This document shows positions 1-8,949 of a stretch of DNA of 64,000 nucleotides, one piece after another. Source of the stretch: Fusobacterium mortiferum ATCC 9817 (GTDB taxonomy: Bacteria > Fusobacteriota > Fusobacteriia > Fusobacteriales > Fusobacteriaceae); assembly GCF_000158195.2 (NCBI RefSeq), contig NZ_GL987994.1, positions 244,343 through 308,342 on the forward strand, given 5' to 3'. Both the position numbers and the translations under genes were made by a program. The stretch's first letter is position 1, and each line of letters begins with the position of its first letter. The notes beneath the pieces are model-generated. The model was given only the letters and a program-made list of their open reading frames with translations. It searched no databases and had not been told where the DNA came from.

Positions 1-1
1 T

Positions 2-1027
2 TTAATTAAGAAAATTTCAGACCATGAAATAGTAGCAGTCATTGGAGAGAGTATAGTCCCAAAAGTAGTTACTGGAATAATGATAGGAATTTATAAACAG
101 TATACTCTTTTTATTATTCCACTTCTCTTAATAGGCTCATATATTATTTCTAAAAATTTTTCTAAACCAATAGAAATATTAGAAAAAGTTTCTGCCCAAA
201 TATCTAATTCTGATTTTACAGAGGTAGTAGATATAAAATCTAAAAATGAGTTGGAAAGTTTAGGAAATAATATCAACAAGATGGCATCTAAATTAAAACA
301 AAATATTGAAGAGTTAAATGGCTTAAATGATAAACTAAAAATCGAGTTGAAGGAAAAAGAAAAGCTCTTAGAAACAGAGAAGACTTTTATGAGAGCAATA
401 GGGCATGAATTAAAGACACCAGTAGCAATAATAAATGGATATATAGAAGCTCTACAAGATGGAATTATAGAAGAAACTGAAAAAGAAAAAATATATGAAA
501 TTATTTATAACGAGGCTATGTCTATTGATAAACTTGTAAAAGATATAAATAGTTATTTAAAATCTGAATTTAAAGATTTAAAACCTACATTTGAAAAAAT
601 AAATATGAAAAAAGTTATAGAATTTGGATTAAAAAAATACTCTTTAGATATAGAGCAGAAAAAAGTAGATTTAAAATTGGAGCTAGAAGATTTGGAAATA
701 AAAACAGATGTAAAGATATTTAATATAATTTTAAATAACTTACTAACCAATGCTTTAACTTATATGAATGATGAGAAAAAGCTAGGAATATATCTAAGAG
801 ATAATAGTTTGGTAATAGAAAATAGTGCTGATACTATATCAGATGAGGTTATAGAAAAAATATTTAATCCTTTCTATAAAATAGATAGCTCTCGGAATAG
901 AAAGTATGGTGGAACAGGATTGGGATTATCAATTGTAAAAAATTTATTGGAAGCTTTAAACTTAAAATATAGTTTTACATATGACAAAGACAGAAAATTT
1001 GCGAAATTTACAATAATTTTTTTATAA
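2..1027 (+). CDS. Sensor histidine kinase, 5'-truncated by window edge
   Basis: Membrane sensor kinase of a two-component system. The frame is open back to the window edge, so the true start and most of the sensor domain lie upstream; the first ATG at position 80 is internal. After a transmembrane helix (IIPLLLIGSYII) comes a HAMP-type linker, then the H-box GHELKTP with the phospho-accepting His codon at 404-406, the N-box NNLLTNAL, an F-box FNPFYKID and the G2 box GGTGLGLSIV, which complete the HATPase_c domain. The cognate response regulator is not in the window and presumably lies upstream. Its closeness to the TetR-pump operon may be incidental, because a separate promoter follows. Confidence 0.93.
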   Translation, partial: LIKKISDHEIVAVIGESIVPKVVTGIMIGIYKQYTLFIIPLLLIGSYIISKNFSKPIEILEKVSAQISNSDFTEVVDIKSKNELESLGNNINKMASKLKQNIEELNGLNDKLKIELKEKEKLLETEKTFMRAIGHELKTPVAIINGYIEALQDGIIEETEKEKIYEIIYNEAMSIDKLVKDINSYLKSEFKDLKPTFEKINMKKVIEFGLKKYSLDIEQKKVDLKLELEDLEIKTDVKIFNIILNNLLTNALTYMNDEKKLGIYLRDNSLVIENSADTISDEVIEKIFNPFYKIDSSRNRKYGGTGLGLSIVKNLLEALNLKYSFTYDKDRKFAKFTIIFL

Positions 1028-1033
1028 AAAATA

Positions 1034-1064
1034 TTGACTCTCAAGTCACTTTATGGTTTATAAT
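1034..1064 (+). promoter_or_regulatory. Promoter of TetR-RND operon, 19-bp spacer with dyads
   Basis: TTGACT at 1034-1039 and TATAAT at 1059-1064 are separated by 19 bp. Two dyads lie in the spacer region: TGACT-CTCA-AGTCA (1035-1048) and AAGT-C-ACTT (1043-1051). A TetR dimer could bind the first. A 19-bp spacer with a central dyad is also the hallmark of MerR-activated promoters, and a MerR-family gene lies at 12005. Confidence 0.7.
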
Positions 1065-1103
1065 ATTTAAGTTAAGATAGATTGTAATATGGAGATGAGA
1101 GAG

Positions 1104-1724
1104 GTGGGAAAAAAGGAATTAATAGTATCCTCAGCTAAAAAAGTTATTTTAGAAAAGGGATATAAGAATATATCTGTAGAAGATATTACTAATGAAGCTG
1201 GGATAGCTAAGGGAAGTTTTTATACATATTTTAAAAGTAAAAATTTAGTAATTGATTATATTCTTGAAGAGGTAATAGCAAAAAGAAAAAATGAGTTTAA
1301 ATTAGATAAGAGAAAGTCTTTAGAAAATACTATAAAAAGTTTAGTAAGAACTAGAATAAAATTAGATGATGAAAAGTTGAAAGAGAATTTAGTGTTAGTT
1401 AATCTTTTTAGAAATGTAGCTTCTTTAGATGAAAAGACTTTGATGTTACTAAAGGAATTGGAAAAAGTTATAATAGAAAGGATGGAGAGTATAATATTAG
1501 CCTATCCAAAAGAGATAAAAATAGAGAGAAAGGATATAAAGTTTTACTCTAAAATGTTAAATAATATTATCTCTAATTATAAAACTTTTACTCTTTTTTT
1601 CTCAGAAAAAAGTAATCAATTTATTACTGATATAGAAGAGGTAAAGAAAAAATATCAAACAGAAGATTTTGAAAGAAATATAGAAATAATTTCAAAAAGT
1701 ATTTTAAAAATTTTAACATATTAG
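1104..1724 (+). CDS. TetR/AcrR-family transcriptional regulator
   Basis: 206-residue one-component regulator and first gene of an efflux operon. The N-terminal TetR helix-turn-helix is clear: KKVILEKGYKNISVEDIT, then AGIAKGSFYTYFKSKNLV, with the GSFYTYFKSK recognition-helix signature. The C-terminal ligand domain is diverged. The frame also has ATGs at 1089 and 1095, but GTG 1104 is preferred because GGAG at 1091-1094 lies nine bases ahead and translation then begins at the usual TetR position. The stop lies 10 bp before the TolC gene start. By analogy with AcrR-type repressors it probably represses its own operon; the dyad at 1035-1048 is the candidate operator. The ligand is unknown. Confidence 0.9.
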   Translation: MGKKELIVSSAKKVILEKGYKNISVEDITNEAGIAKGSFYTYFKSKNLVIDYILEEVIAKRKNEFKLDKRKSLENTIKSLVRTRIKLDDEKLKENLVLVNLFRNVASLDEKTLMLLKELEKVIIERMESIILAYPKEIKIERKDIKFYSKMLNNIISNYKTFTLFFSEKSNQFITDIEEVKKKYQTEDFERNIEIISKSILKILTY

Positions 1725-1734
1725 GAGGTAAGTT

Positions 1735-3036
1735 ATGAAAAAAACTTTAGGATTACTTTTACTTTTAAGTAGTTCAGTTTTTGCAAGAGAGCTAACTCTT
1801 GACCAAGCCATTCAAATGGCATTAGATAACAGTAAAGAGATGCAAATATCTCAAAGAGATGTAGAAACAGCTAAATTAAATGTGGGGATAGCATTTAAAA
1901 ATGCACTACCAAGTGTTGTGTATACTGGTTCATATACTAGAAGTGAGTATGATAGAAAAATAACTGCAGAAGAGAGACCAAATCACAGATTAGAAAAAAA
2001 TGGTTCTAGAGAAGTGGAAGCTAAAGGTGGATATACTCAAAAGATAACTATTTCTCAGCCAATCTTTCAAGGGGGAGCTATTTTAGGTGGTATTCAATAT
2101 GCAAAAGCATATAAAAGCGTTGCTAACCTTATGTATTTAAGTTCTCAGAGAGATGTAAGACTTGAAACTATTCAAATATACTCTGATATAGTGAAGAGTG
2201 AAAAAGATTTAGAAGCTCTTATGTCATCTAAAGAGGAGTTAAAAGCTACTTATGATAAACAAAAAGCTCAATTAGATTTAAGACTTATTACTAAAGCTGA
2301 TCTATTAAAAACTGAGTACTCTATGTTAGAGGTAGACTCTCAAATTATAGGAACTCAAAATCAAATTACAGTTCAAAAGGAAAATTTAAAATTAAAATTG
2401 GGATTACCTAAGACTGAAGATTTAACAGTAGTAGAGTTTGATGTTCCTATGTACTTAAGTAGAAATATTGATTTCCAAGCTGATTTGAATCAAGCTCTTA
2501 CAGAGAGTATAGATGCTATGGTAGCTAATAAGTATGTAGATATGGCTGATGCTCAAAGAAAAGTTGCTAGAGCAGATATGTTACCTCAAGTTAGCGCTTT
2601 TGCTAGTTATGGTGTAGATTCTGATAGAAGAAAATATAATGCTACAATGGATGATGCTGAGTGGAGAGGTGGAGTTCAAGTAACGTGGAATGTATTTGAA
2701 TTTGGAAAAAACTACGATACATATAAAACTGCAGCAATAGCTAAAGAACAAGAAGAGTTAAGAGAAAAAATATCAAAAGATACTATTGATATAAATGTAA
2801 CTGATGCGTATTTAGAGCTAGTTAGAATGGAAAAAGATAGAGATTCTAAGGGAAGAGCTTTAGAAGCTGCTATGGAAAACTATAAGATAGATAAGGAAAA
2901 ATATACTGCTGGTTTAATCTCTACTATAGATTTCTTAGCTTCAGAAACACAATTAAGAGAAGCTAAAGTAGCATACAATCAAGTAGTTATTGATTATCTA
3001 TATGCTTTTGAAAAATATAGAAGTATGTTAATTTAA
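1735..3036 (+). CDS. TolC-family outer-membrane efflux channel
   Basis: 433-residue outer-membrane factor of a tripartite pump. A Sec signal peptide is evident (MKKTLGLLLLLSSSVFA, cleavage before RE), followed by the duplicated TolC/OEP arrangement of long heptad-rich helices with short beta segments. It starts LTLDQAIQMALDNS, a typical OEP opening, with the second repeat beginning near LNQALTESIDAMVANK. The RBS GGAGG sits just before the ATG. Only one TolC gene is present although two adaptor-RND pairs follow, so it may serve both. Length and order (regulator, OMF, adaptor, RND) are normal for such operons. Confidence 0.93.
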   Translation: MKKTLGLLLLLSSSVFARELTLDQAIQMALDNSKEMQISQRDVETAKLNVGIAFKNALPSVVYTGSYTRSEYDRKITAEERPNHRLEKNGSREVEAKGGYTQKITISQPIFQGGAILGGIQYAKAYKSVANLMYLSSQRDVRLETIQIYSDIVKSEKDLEALMSSKEELKATYDKQKAQLDLRLITKADLLKTEYSMLEVDSQIIGTQNQITVQKENLKLKLGLPKTEDLTVVEFDVPMYLSRNIDFQADLNQALTESIDAMVANKYVDMADAQRKVARADMLPQVSAFASYGVDSDRRKYNATMDDAEWRGGVQVTWNVFEFGKNYDTYKTAAIAKEQEELREKISKDTIDINVTDAYLELVRMEKDRDSKGRALEAAMENYKIDKEKYTAGLISTIDFLASETQLREAKVAYNQVVIDYLYAFEKYRSMLI

Positions 3037-3066
3037 AAAATGAAATAGACTATCAGGAGGAAAAAG

Positions 3067-4140
3067 ATGAAAAAAGCTAAATATTTAGTATTTGTATTGA
3101 TGCTAATACTAGTAGGTTGTGGAAAAGAGGAAGAAACAAAAGTAATAGAAAAACCTGCTAAATATGTTGTAACTGAGGGAGTAAAAACAAGAACAATGAA
3201 TCAAATCTTTAGAAGTGATGCTGTTCTTGAACCTAAAGATAAGATTAACCATCAAACTGAAAAAGGTGGAACAATAGTAAAAATATTAAAGAAAAATGGG
3301 GATAAAGTAAAAAAAGGTGAATTAGTAATGGTACTATCTGATAGTGCTACTGAGTCAGCTTATTTCACATCAAAGGCTGATTATGCAGCTTCTAAAGCTT
3401 CTATGGAAATAGCTAAAAATAACTATGAAAAATTTAAAAAACTATATGATGAACAATTAGTTTCATACCTTGAGTATGTAAATTATGAAAATAACTACAT
3501 CAGCGCAAGAGGAGCTTATGAGTCAGCAAAAGCTAACTATGAATCAGCTAAATCTGATTATGATAAACTATATAGAAAAGCTGAGATAAGTGGAACAATA
3601 GGAAACTTATTTGATAAAGTTGGTAAAAAAGTTGCCGCTACAGATACAGTATTTACAGTGATAGATGATACTTCAATGGAAGCTTATGTAGGATTCCCAG
3701 CAGAGTGGTTAGATGAAATTAATTTAGGATTAGAAGTTCAAGTACAAGTACCAGCTATAGATAAAACTTTAACAGGAAAAATTGTGGAGATTAACCCAAT
3801 AGCTGAAAATGATACTAAGAAATTTAAAATAAAAGTAGCTGTTGATAATAAAGATAAAGTAGTAAAAGATGGAATGTATTCATTTGTAACTGTACCAGCA
3901 GGAAAAACAGAGGCATTATCAGTAAATGATGAAGCTATATTTGTAAGAAACTTACTTTCATATGTATACAAAGTAGAAGATGGAAAAGCTACTAGAATAG
4001 AGGTAAAAACAGGAGCTACTAACTTACCTTATACACAAATATCTTCTAACGAGATAAAAGAGGGAGATAGAATAGTAGTAAAAGGAGTATTTGGTCTTGA
4101 AGAGGGAGATAAAGTAGAAGAAAATACTCAAGCAAAATAA
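3067..4140 (+). CDS. RND efflux periplasmic adaptor lipoprotein (MFP)
   Basis: 357-residue membrane-fusion protein that bridges the RND pump and TolC. The N-terminus carries a lipoprotein signal with lipobox LVGC (Cys18), so it should be anchored to the inner membrane. The order is: lipoyl half (KILKKNGDKVKKGELV), an alpha-hairpin of repeated ALA-rich helices (about residues 95-165), the second lipoyl half (SGTIGNLFDKVGKKV), a beta-barrel, and a membrane-proximal domain. AGGAGG precedes the ATG. It lies 30 bp after the TolC gene and 31 bp before the RND gene, clearly in the same operon. Confidence 0.93.
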   Translation: MKKAKYLVFVLMLILVGCGKEEETKVIEKPAKYVVTEGVKTRTMNQIFRSDAVLEPKDKINHQTEKGGTIVKILKKNGDKVKKGELVMVLSDSATESAYFTSKADYAASKASMEIAKNNYEKFKKLYDEQLVSYLEYVNYENNYISARGAYESAKANYESAKSDYDKLYRKAEISGTIGNLFDKVGKKVAATDTVFTVIDDTSMEAYVGFPAEWLDEINLGLEVQVQVPAIDKTLTGKIVEINPIAENDTKKFKIKVAVDNKDKVVKDGMYSFVTVPAGKTEALSVNDEAIFVRNLLSYVYKVEDGKATRIEVKTGATNLPYTQISSNEIKEGDRIVVKGVFGLEEGDKVEENTQAK

Positions 4141-4171
4141 AATTAACGAGAATTAACGAGGTGAAATATAG

Positions 4172-7100
4172 ATGACACTAGCAGGTTTGTCAATACGTAG
4201 ACCAGTAGCAACAACAATGGTAATGATTTCCATTATGTTTATTGGGCTTATGGCAATGTTTACAATGAAATCTGAGCTACTTCCAAATATGGATATTCCA
4301 GTTGTTACAGTAACTACAACTTGGAATGGAGCAGTAGCTGAAGATGTAGAAACACAGATTACTAAAAAAATAGAGGAGATACTTCCTAACGTTGAGGGAA
4401 TAGATAAAATTTCATCAACATCTTCTTTTGAGCAATCACAAATAGTTATAGAATTTAACTTTGGAATAGATGCTGATGATAAAACAACAGAGATTCAAAG
4501 AGAGTTATCAAAAATAACTAATGATTTACCAGATGATGCTGATACTCCAGTAGCTAGAAAGGTAGAGGCTGGAGCAGGAAACTTAACAATGGTAATGATG
4601 TTCTCAGCACCAAATAGAGGAGAATTAAGTACATTTATAGATGAGTATTTAAAACCTAAATTTGAAAGCTTAACAGGGATAGGACAAGTAAATGTATTTG
4701 GTAACCCAGATAAACAGTTACAAATACAATTTGATAGTGATAAGTTAGCAGCATATAACTTATCTCCAGTAGAGCTATATAATCTGATCTCGATGTCTAG
4801 TAAAAATTTACCATTAGGAACTGTAAAAACAGGTAATAAAAATATAATTGCTAGATTTATGGGAGAGTTAAACTATATAGATGAATATGAAAATATGATT
4901 ATTCAAAGTAATGGTAATACATTAAAATTAAAGGATGTAGCTGATATAGTTTTAACAACAGAGGATTTTACAGATAAAGGGTTCTTATCAGGAAAGGAAT
5001 CAATAGTTGTTGCTGTTGAGAAATCTGCAGATGGAAGTACTATAGAGTTAAATAAAGCAGCAATAAAAGCTCTAGATAGTTTAAAATCAGTAATGCCTCC
5101 TGGAACAGAGTATAAGACACTACTAGATACATCAGAAGATATAGAGCAATCTATTTCAAGTGTTTCTAGTAATGCTGTGCAAGGACTTGTGTTAGCTACA
5201 ATAGTATTACTAGTATTCTTAAAAAATATCAGAGCAACATTTTTAGTTTCTGCAGCTCTACCAGTTGCAATAATATTTACATTTGCTTTCTTGGCATTAG
5301 CAGGAACATCTCTTAACCTAATCTCACTTATGGGGTTATCAATAGGGGTAGGAATGCTTACAGACAACTCCGTTGTTGTTGTGGATAATATATATCGTCA
5401 TATGACAGAGTTACACTCTCCAGTAATGGAAGCATCAGAAAATGGAGCTACAGAAGTAACACTATCAGTTATAGCATCAGCATTAACAACAATGGTAGTA
5501 TTTATACCTATACTATTTATACCAGGTATTGCAAGAGAGATATTTAGAGATCTATCATACTCTATTATATTCTCAAACGTAGCTGCATTACTAGTTTCTT
5601 TAACATTAATTCCAATGTTAGCAAGTAGATTTTTAACTAGTAAAATAGATATTACAGCTGAAGGAAAAATATTTACAAAGGTAAAAAGTACATATTTAAA
5701 AATTATAAATTGGGCTTTAGTAAATAGATTAAAAACTTTAGGTATTACAATTATTGTATTTATTTTAACTGTTATTGTAGGTGGAGGAATGCTTAAAGTA
5801 GAATTTATGCCTAAGCAAGACCAAGGAAGATACTCCATTGTTGCTGAACTTGGAAAAGGATTGGATTTAGATAAATCTGAATATATAGCTAGACAGATTG
5901 AAGAAATTGTAAAAAATGAACCTAATACAAAATTCTATTTTACAGTAGTAACTAATGATTTACTTTCAGTAAACGTAGACATTGGAAAGAAAGATATAAG
6001 AGATATTTCAGCATTTGAAATTATTGATAAAATTAGACCAATTGTTGAAAAAATTCCAGATACAAGAATAAGTGTATCAGAAGATTTTGCTATGAGAAGT
6101 CCATCAAGAGATGTGGAGTTTGATATAGTTGGAGCTAACTTAGAAGAATTAAAAACAGTTGGAAAAGCTGTATTAGATAAGATGAAATCATATCCAGGAG
6201 CAGTTGACGTAAAATCAACTCTTGATCCAGGTAACGTAGAGGCTAGAATTATTTTAGATAGAGATAAGATTAGAAGTTATGGAATAGACCCTGTAACAGT
6301 TGGACAAATAATGAGTTACTCTATACTTGGAGGAAATAGAGGAGATACTGTAACAGTAAAAACTGGTTCTGAAGAGATAGATGTTATGGTAAGACTTCCT
6401 AAAGATAAGAGAAAAGATATTAATGATATCCAAAATATTAATATCAAAATAGGAGATGGAAAATTTGTTAAGGTTTCTGATATATCTAATGTAATTTATG
6501 CTGAAGGTTCTTCTGAGATCAATAAGACAGATAGAATTTATAGTGTAACTGTTTCTGCTAATGATGGTGGAGTTGGTATTAGAGGATTACAAGAGCAAAT
6601 GGTAAAAGCATTTAACGAAGCTAATCCACCTGCTTCAGTTTCATATAGATGGGGAGGAGATTCAGAAAACTTACAAGATTCTACTCAACAACTAGGAATG
6701 GCACTAGGAATTTCTATTTTCTTAATTTATGCACTACTAGCTGCACAGTTTGAAAACTTCCTATTACCATTTATTATATTAGGTTCTGTACCATTATCAC
6801 TTATTGGAATAATAATAGGATTAGTTGTATTTGGACAACCAGTGGATGTAATGGTAATGGTTGGACTTATCCTACTAGCTGGAGTCGTTGTTAATAACGC
6901 TATTGTACTTATTGACTTTATTCAGTTGACTATTGAAAGAGGTAGTGGTAGAATAGAAGCAGTAGTAGAGTCTTGTAGAACAAGACTTAGACCAATACTA
7001 ATGACAACAATGACAACAGTATTAGGAATGTTACCACTATCTTTAGGAATTGGAGAAGGTTCTGAGATTTATAGAGGAATGGCTATAACAGTAATGTTTG

Positions 7101-7225
7101 GATTAAGTTTCTCAACTATACTAACTCTAGTAATTATCCCAATACTATTTACATTAGTAGAGGACTTTATAGAGAAGTTAGGAAAAGTATTGAAAAAGCT
7201 TTTTAATAGAAAATCTGCTGAATAG
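4172..7225 (+). CDS. RND multidrug efflux transporter (AcrB/HAE1 type)
   Basis: 1017-residue proton-driven exporter of the inner membrane. It starts with the typical LSIRRPVATTMVMI first helix and shows the two-fold repeat of six helices plus a large periplasmic loop. TM4 carries GMLTDNSVVVVDNI, where AcrB has two adjacent aspartates; here the second is Asn, a common variation in this branch. TM10-11 carries GVVVNNAIVLIDFI and RLRPILMTTMTTVLGMLP. The length is normal. The substrate cannot be read from the sequence; the TetR gene at the head of the operon suggests induction by a toxic compound. Confidence 0.95.
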   Translation: MTLAGLSIRRPVATTMVMISIMFIGLMAMFTMKSELLPNMDIPVVTVTTTWNGAVAEDVETQITKKIEEILPNVEGIDKISSTSSFEQSQIVIEFNFGIDADDKTTEIQRELSKITNDLPDDADTPVARKVEAGAGNLTMVMMFSAPNRGELSTFIDEYLKPKFESLTGIGQVNVFGNPDKQLQIQFDSDKLAAYNLSPVELYNLISMSSKNLPLGTVKTGNKNIIARFMGELNYIDEYENMIIQSNGNTLKLKDVADIVLTTEDFTDKGFLSGKESIVVAVEKSADGSTIELNKAAIKALDSLKSVMPPGTEYKTLLDTSEDIEQSISSVSSNAVQGLVLATIVLLVFLKNIRATFLVSAALPVAIIFTFAFLALAGTSLNLISLMGLSIGVGMLTDNSVVVVDNIYRHMTELHSPVMEASENGATEVTLSVIASALTTMVVFIPILFIPGIAREIFRDLSYSIIFSNVAALLVSLTLIPMLASRFLTSKIDITAEGKIFTKVKSTYLKIINWALVNRLKTLGITIIVFILTVIVGGGMLKVEFMPKQDQGRYSIVAELGKGLDLDKSEYIARQIEEIVKNEPNTKFYFTVVTNDLLSVNVDIGKKDIRDISAFEIIDKIRPIVEKIPDTRISVSEDFAMRSPSRDVEFDIVGANLEELKTVGKAVLDKMKSYPGAVDVKSTLDPGNVEARIILDRDKIRSYGIDPVTVGQIMSYSILGGNRGDTVTVKTGSEEIDVMVRLPKDKRKDINDIQNINIKIGDGKFVKVSDISNVIYAEGSSEINKTDRIYSVTVSANDGGVGIRGLQEQMVKAFNEANPPASVSYRWGGDSENLQDSTQQLGMALGISIFLIYALLAAQFENFLLPFIILGSVPLSLIGIIIGLVVFGQPVDVMVMVGLILLAGVVVNNAIVLIDFIQLTIERGSGRIEAVVESCRTRLRPILMTTMTTVLGMLPLSLGIGEGSEIYRGMAITVMFGLSFSTILTLVIIPILFTLVEDFIEKLGKVLKKLFNRKSAE

Positions 7226-7241
7226 TAAGGGGGATTAGCAT

Positions 7242-7628
7242 ATGAATAAATTTGACAACTATAAATTGATAATGATTTACATCAATGAATCTCATAAAAC
7301 TATGCTTGAAGATTTCTTTGATGATATACATTTTCATATGTATACAGTGCAAAGGAAGGCTGAAAGTGTATGGAGTGAGAAGTTAAAACATAAGAATAAT
7401 CAAATATGGCCAGGAACAGATTGTATATTTTTATTATCATTGCCAGGAGATAAAGTAGACAATATGTTAAAGATGTTAAAGACTTTTAGAGCTTCATTAC
7501 CATATGAGATAGTGATGGCAATAGGAGTAATTCCTATGGAGAGAACTATTCCAGATATATCTAGAGAAGATAGTGTAGGAATAGATGAGGCACTACTTGA
7601 AAGGTTAAAAAACAAAAAGAAAAAATAA
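7242..7628 (+). CDS. PG0541-like transporter-associated small protein
   Basis: 128-residue soluble protein without signal peptide or membrane helix, 17 bp after the RND gene with RBS AAGGGGG, so co-transcribed. It resembles the small PII-like or ferredoxin-fold proteins encoded after RND pumps in Bacteroidetes and Fusobacteria (the PG0541 family of transporter-associated proteins); this match is from memory of the family, not a search. Features are a charged N-terminal half with FFDDIHFHMYTVQ, a central PGTDCIFLLSLPGDKV and a C-terminal lysine tail. A regulatory role on the pump is inference only. Confidence 0.6.
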   Translation: MNKFDNYKLIMIYINESHKTMLEDFFDDIHFHMYTVQRKAESVWSEKLKHKNNQIWPGTDCIFLLSLPGDKVDNMLKMLKTFRASLPYEIVMAIGVIPMERTIPDISREDSVGIDEALLERLKNKKKK

Positions 7629-7673
7629 TATTTTCTAATTGAATCTCTTGGATGAAAATTAATTAGATAAAAG

Positions 7674-7724
7674 AAAAAGGAGAGAGTTTTGCTGTAATAA
7701 GTAAAATATATCTCCTTTTTTATT
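7674..7724 (+). terminator. Rho-independent terminator of the first RND operon
   Basis: AAAAAGGAGA (7674-7683) pairs perfectly with TCTCCTTTTT (7711-7720), with a 27-nt loop and a T-rich tail. It closes the TetR-TolC-adaptor-RND operon and separates it from the second pump. The loop is long for a classical terminator. Confidence 0.6.
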
Positions 7725-7833
7725 ATTCAAAAGATATTGTGATATTTAATGAAAATTATAAATTTTATAATCAATATATTATGGATAATAAAATAGATTA
7801 ATAATATATTACACTTGAAATCTTTCATTTACA

Positions 7834-7862
7834 TTGTGAATAAATTGTGTTAAGATTATAAC
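7834..7862 (+). promoter_or_regulatory. Candidate promoter of second RND operon
   Basis: TTGTGA (7834-7839) and TATAAC (7857-7862) are 17 bp apart, about 20 bp ahead of the start codon at 7884. The surrounding 7725-7870 stretch is AT-rich with no ORF. No clear operator dyad was seen here. Confidence 0.4.
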
Positions 7863-7883
7863 AGAAAATACTTGGAGGGGATT

Positions 7884-8948
7884 ATGGTGAAAAAGGTAGT
7901 AATATTATTAATTTTAGCTACTATTATTGGGTGTAGTGGAGAGAAAAAACAAAATACTACAACTCAAAAAGAGAATATAAAAATAGTAAAAAGTATAAAG
8001 TTGGAAGAAAAAACTATAGCTAATATAAAAAATTATAATGGGGAGTTAAAACCTCAACAGGAGATGAAAATAGTAACTACTACTGGTGGGGATATTGAAG
8101 AGATATATTTTAAAAATGGAGATAGAGTAAAAAAAGGGGAAGTAATAGCAAAAATATCTAATGCAGATGTAGAAGCAAGTTTTTTTGAGGCACAGGGGCA
8201 ACTTTTAAAGGCAAAATCTACATACTCAACTGAGAAGATTAGTTTTGAGAAATATAAAAAGCTCTATGAAAAAGAGATAATATCTGAAAATGATTATTTA
8301 GCTATAAAAAATAGATATGAAACTGCTCAAGGAGATTTAAAAATAGCAGAAGGGAAATTTTTAAAAGCTAAAGATGACTATGATAGATTGAGAGTTATAT
8401 CTAAAATAGATGGAGTAATTACAGATCTATTTGTAAAAAAATATGAGAGAGTAGAGAATGGAAAAGAGATAGTAACTATTGTAGATAGTTCTAAGATGGA
8501 AGTGGATATAGCAGTATCTGGAAATGATATAAAATATAGTAAGCTAGGAAATAAAGCTAAAATATATATAGAGGAACTTGGAATAAGTAGAGATGGAGTA
8601 ATAAGTGAGATAAATCTAAGCTCTGATAGTAATAGTAAAAAATACTCTTTAAGATTATTAGTGGATAATGGAGATAATAAAATTTTAAAGGGAATGTATG
8701 CAAAAGTAAATCTAGAACAGGGAGAGGTAAGTGGTATCTTTGTTCCTACTAAAGCTGTTATGATAAAGGATTTATACTCATATATAGCTATAGTGAGAGA
8801 TGAAAAAGCTACAATATATAGAGTAACACCTAAAGAAACTATTGGAGATATGCAACTAATAGAGTTTGAAGATTACAAAGCTGGAGATAGAGTAGTAGTA
8901 GAGGGACAATATCTATTAAATAATAATGACAAGGTAAAGGAGAATTAG
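7884..8948 (+). CDS. Second RND periplasmic adaptor lipoprotein (MFP)
   Basis: 354-residue membrane-fusion protein paralogous to the one at 3067. The reading frame opens at a TTG at 7872, but that TTG lies in the RBS (GGAGGGG at 7874-7880); ATG 7884 is the real start and gives a clean lipoprotein signal with lipobox ending IIGC (Cys17). Lipoyl halves are visible at IYFKNGDRVKKGEV and KIDGVITDLFVKKYERV, with a coiled-coil hairpin between them. The stop lies 1 bp before the ATG of the following RND gene, so translation is probably coupled. No TolC gene accompanies this pair. Confidence 0.92.
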   Translation: MVKKVVILLILATIIGCSGEKKQNTTTQKENIKIVKSIKLEEKTIANIKNYNGELKPQQEMKIVTTTGGDIEEIYFKNGDRVKKGEVIAKISNADVEASFFEAQGQLLKAKSTYSTEKISFEKYKKLYEKEIISENDYLAIKNRYETAQGDLKIAEGKFLKAKDDYDRLRVISKIDGVITDLFVKKYERVENGKEIVTIVDSSKMEVDIAVSGNDIKYSKLGNKAKIYIEELGISRDGVISEINLSSDSNSKKYSLRLLVDNGDNKILKGMYAKVNLEQGEVSGIFVPTKAVMIKDLYSYIAIVRDEKATIYRVTPKETIGDMQLIEFEDYKAGDRVVVEGQYLLNNNDKVKEN

Positions 8949-8949
8949 T

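Noticed and set aside
7725-7833. Small RNA or ORF in the gap between the two pump operons
   Set aside because: AT-rich sequence without a convincing promoter-terminator pair or RBS-led ORF; only the flanking terminator and promoter are supportable.
7872-7886. TTG start for the second adaptor protein
   Set aside because: The TTG falls inside the ribosome-binding site GGAGGGG; ATG 7884 gives a proper lipoprotein signal.
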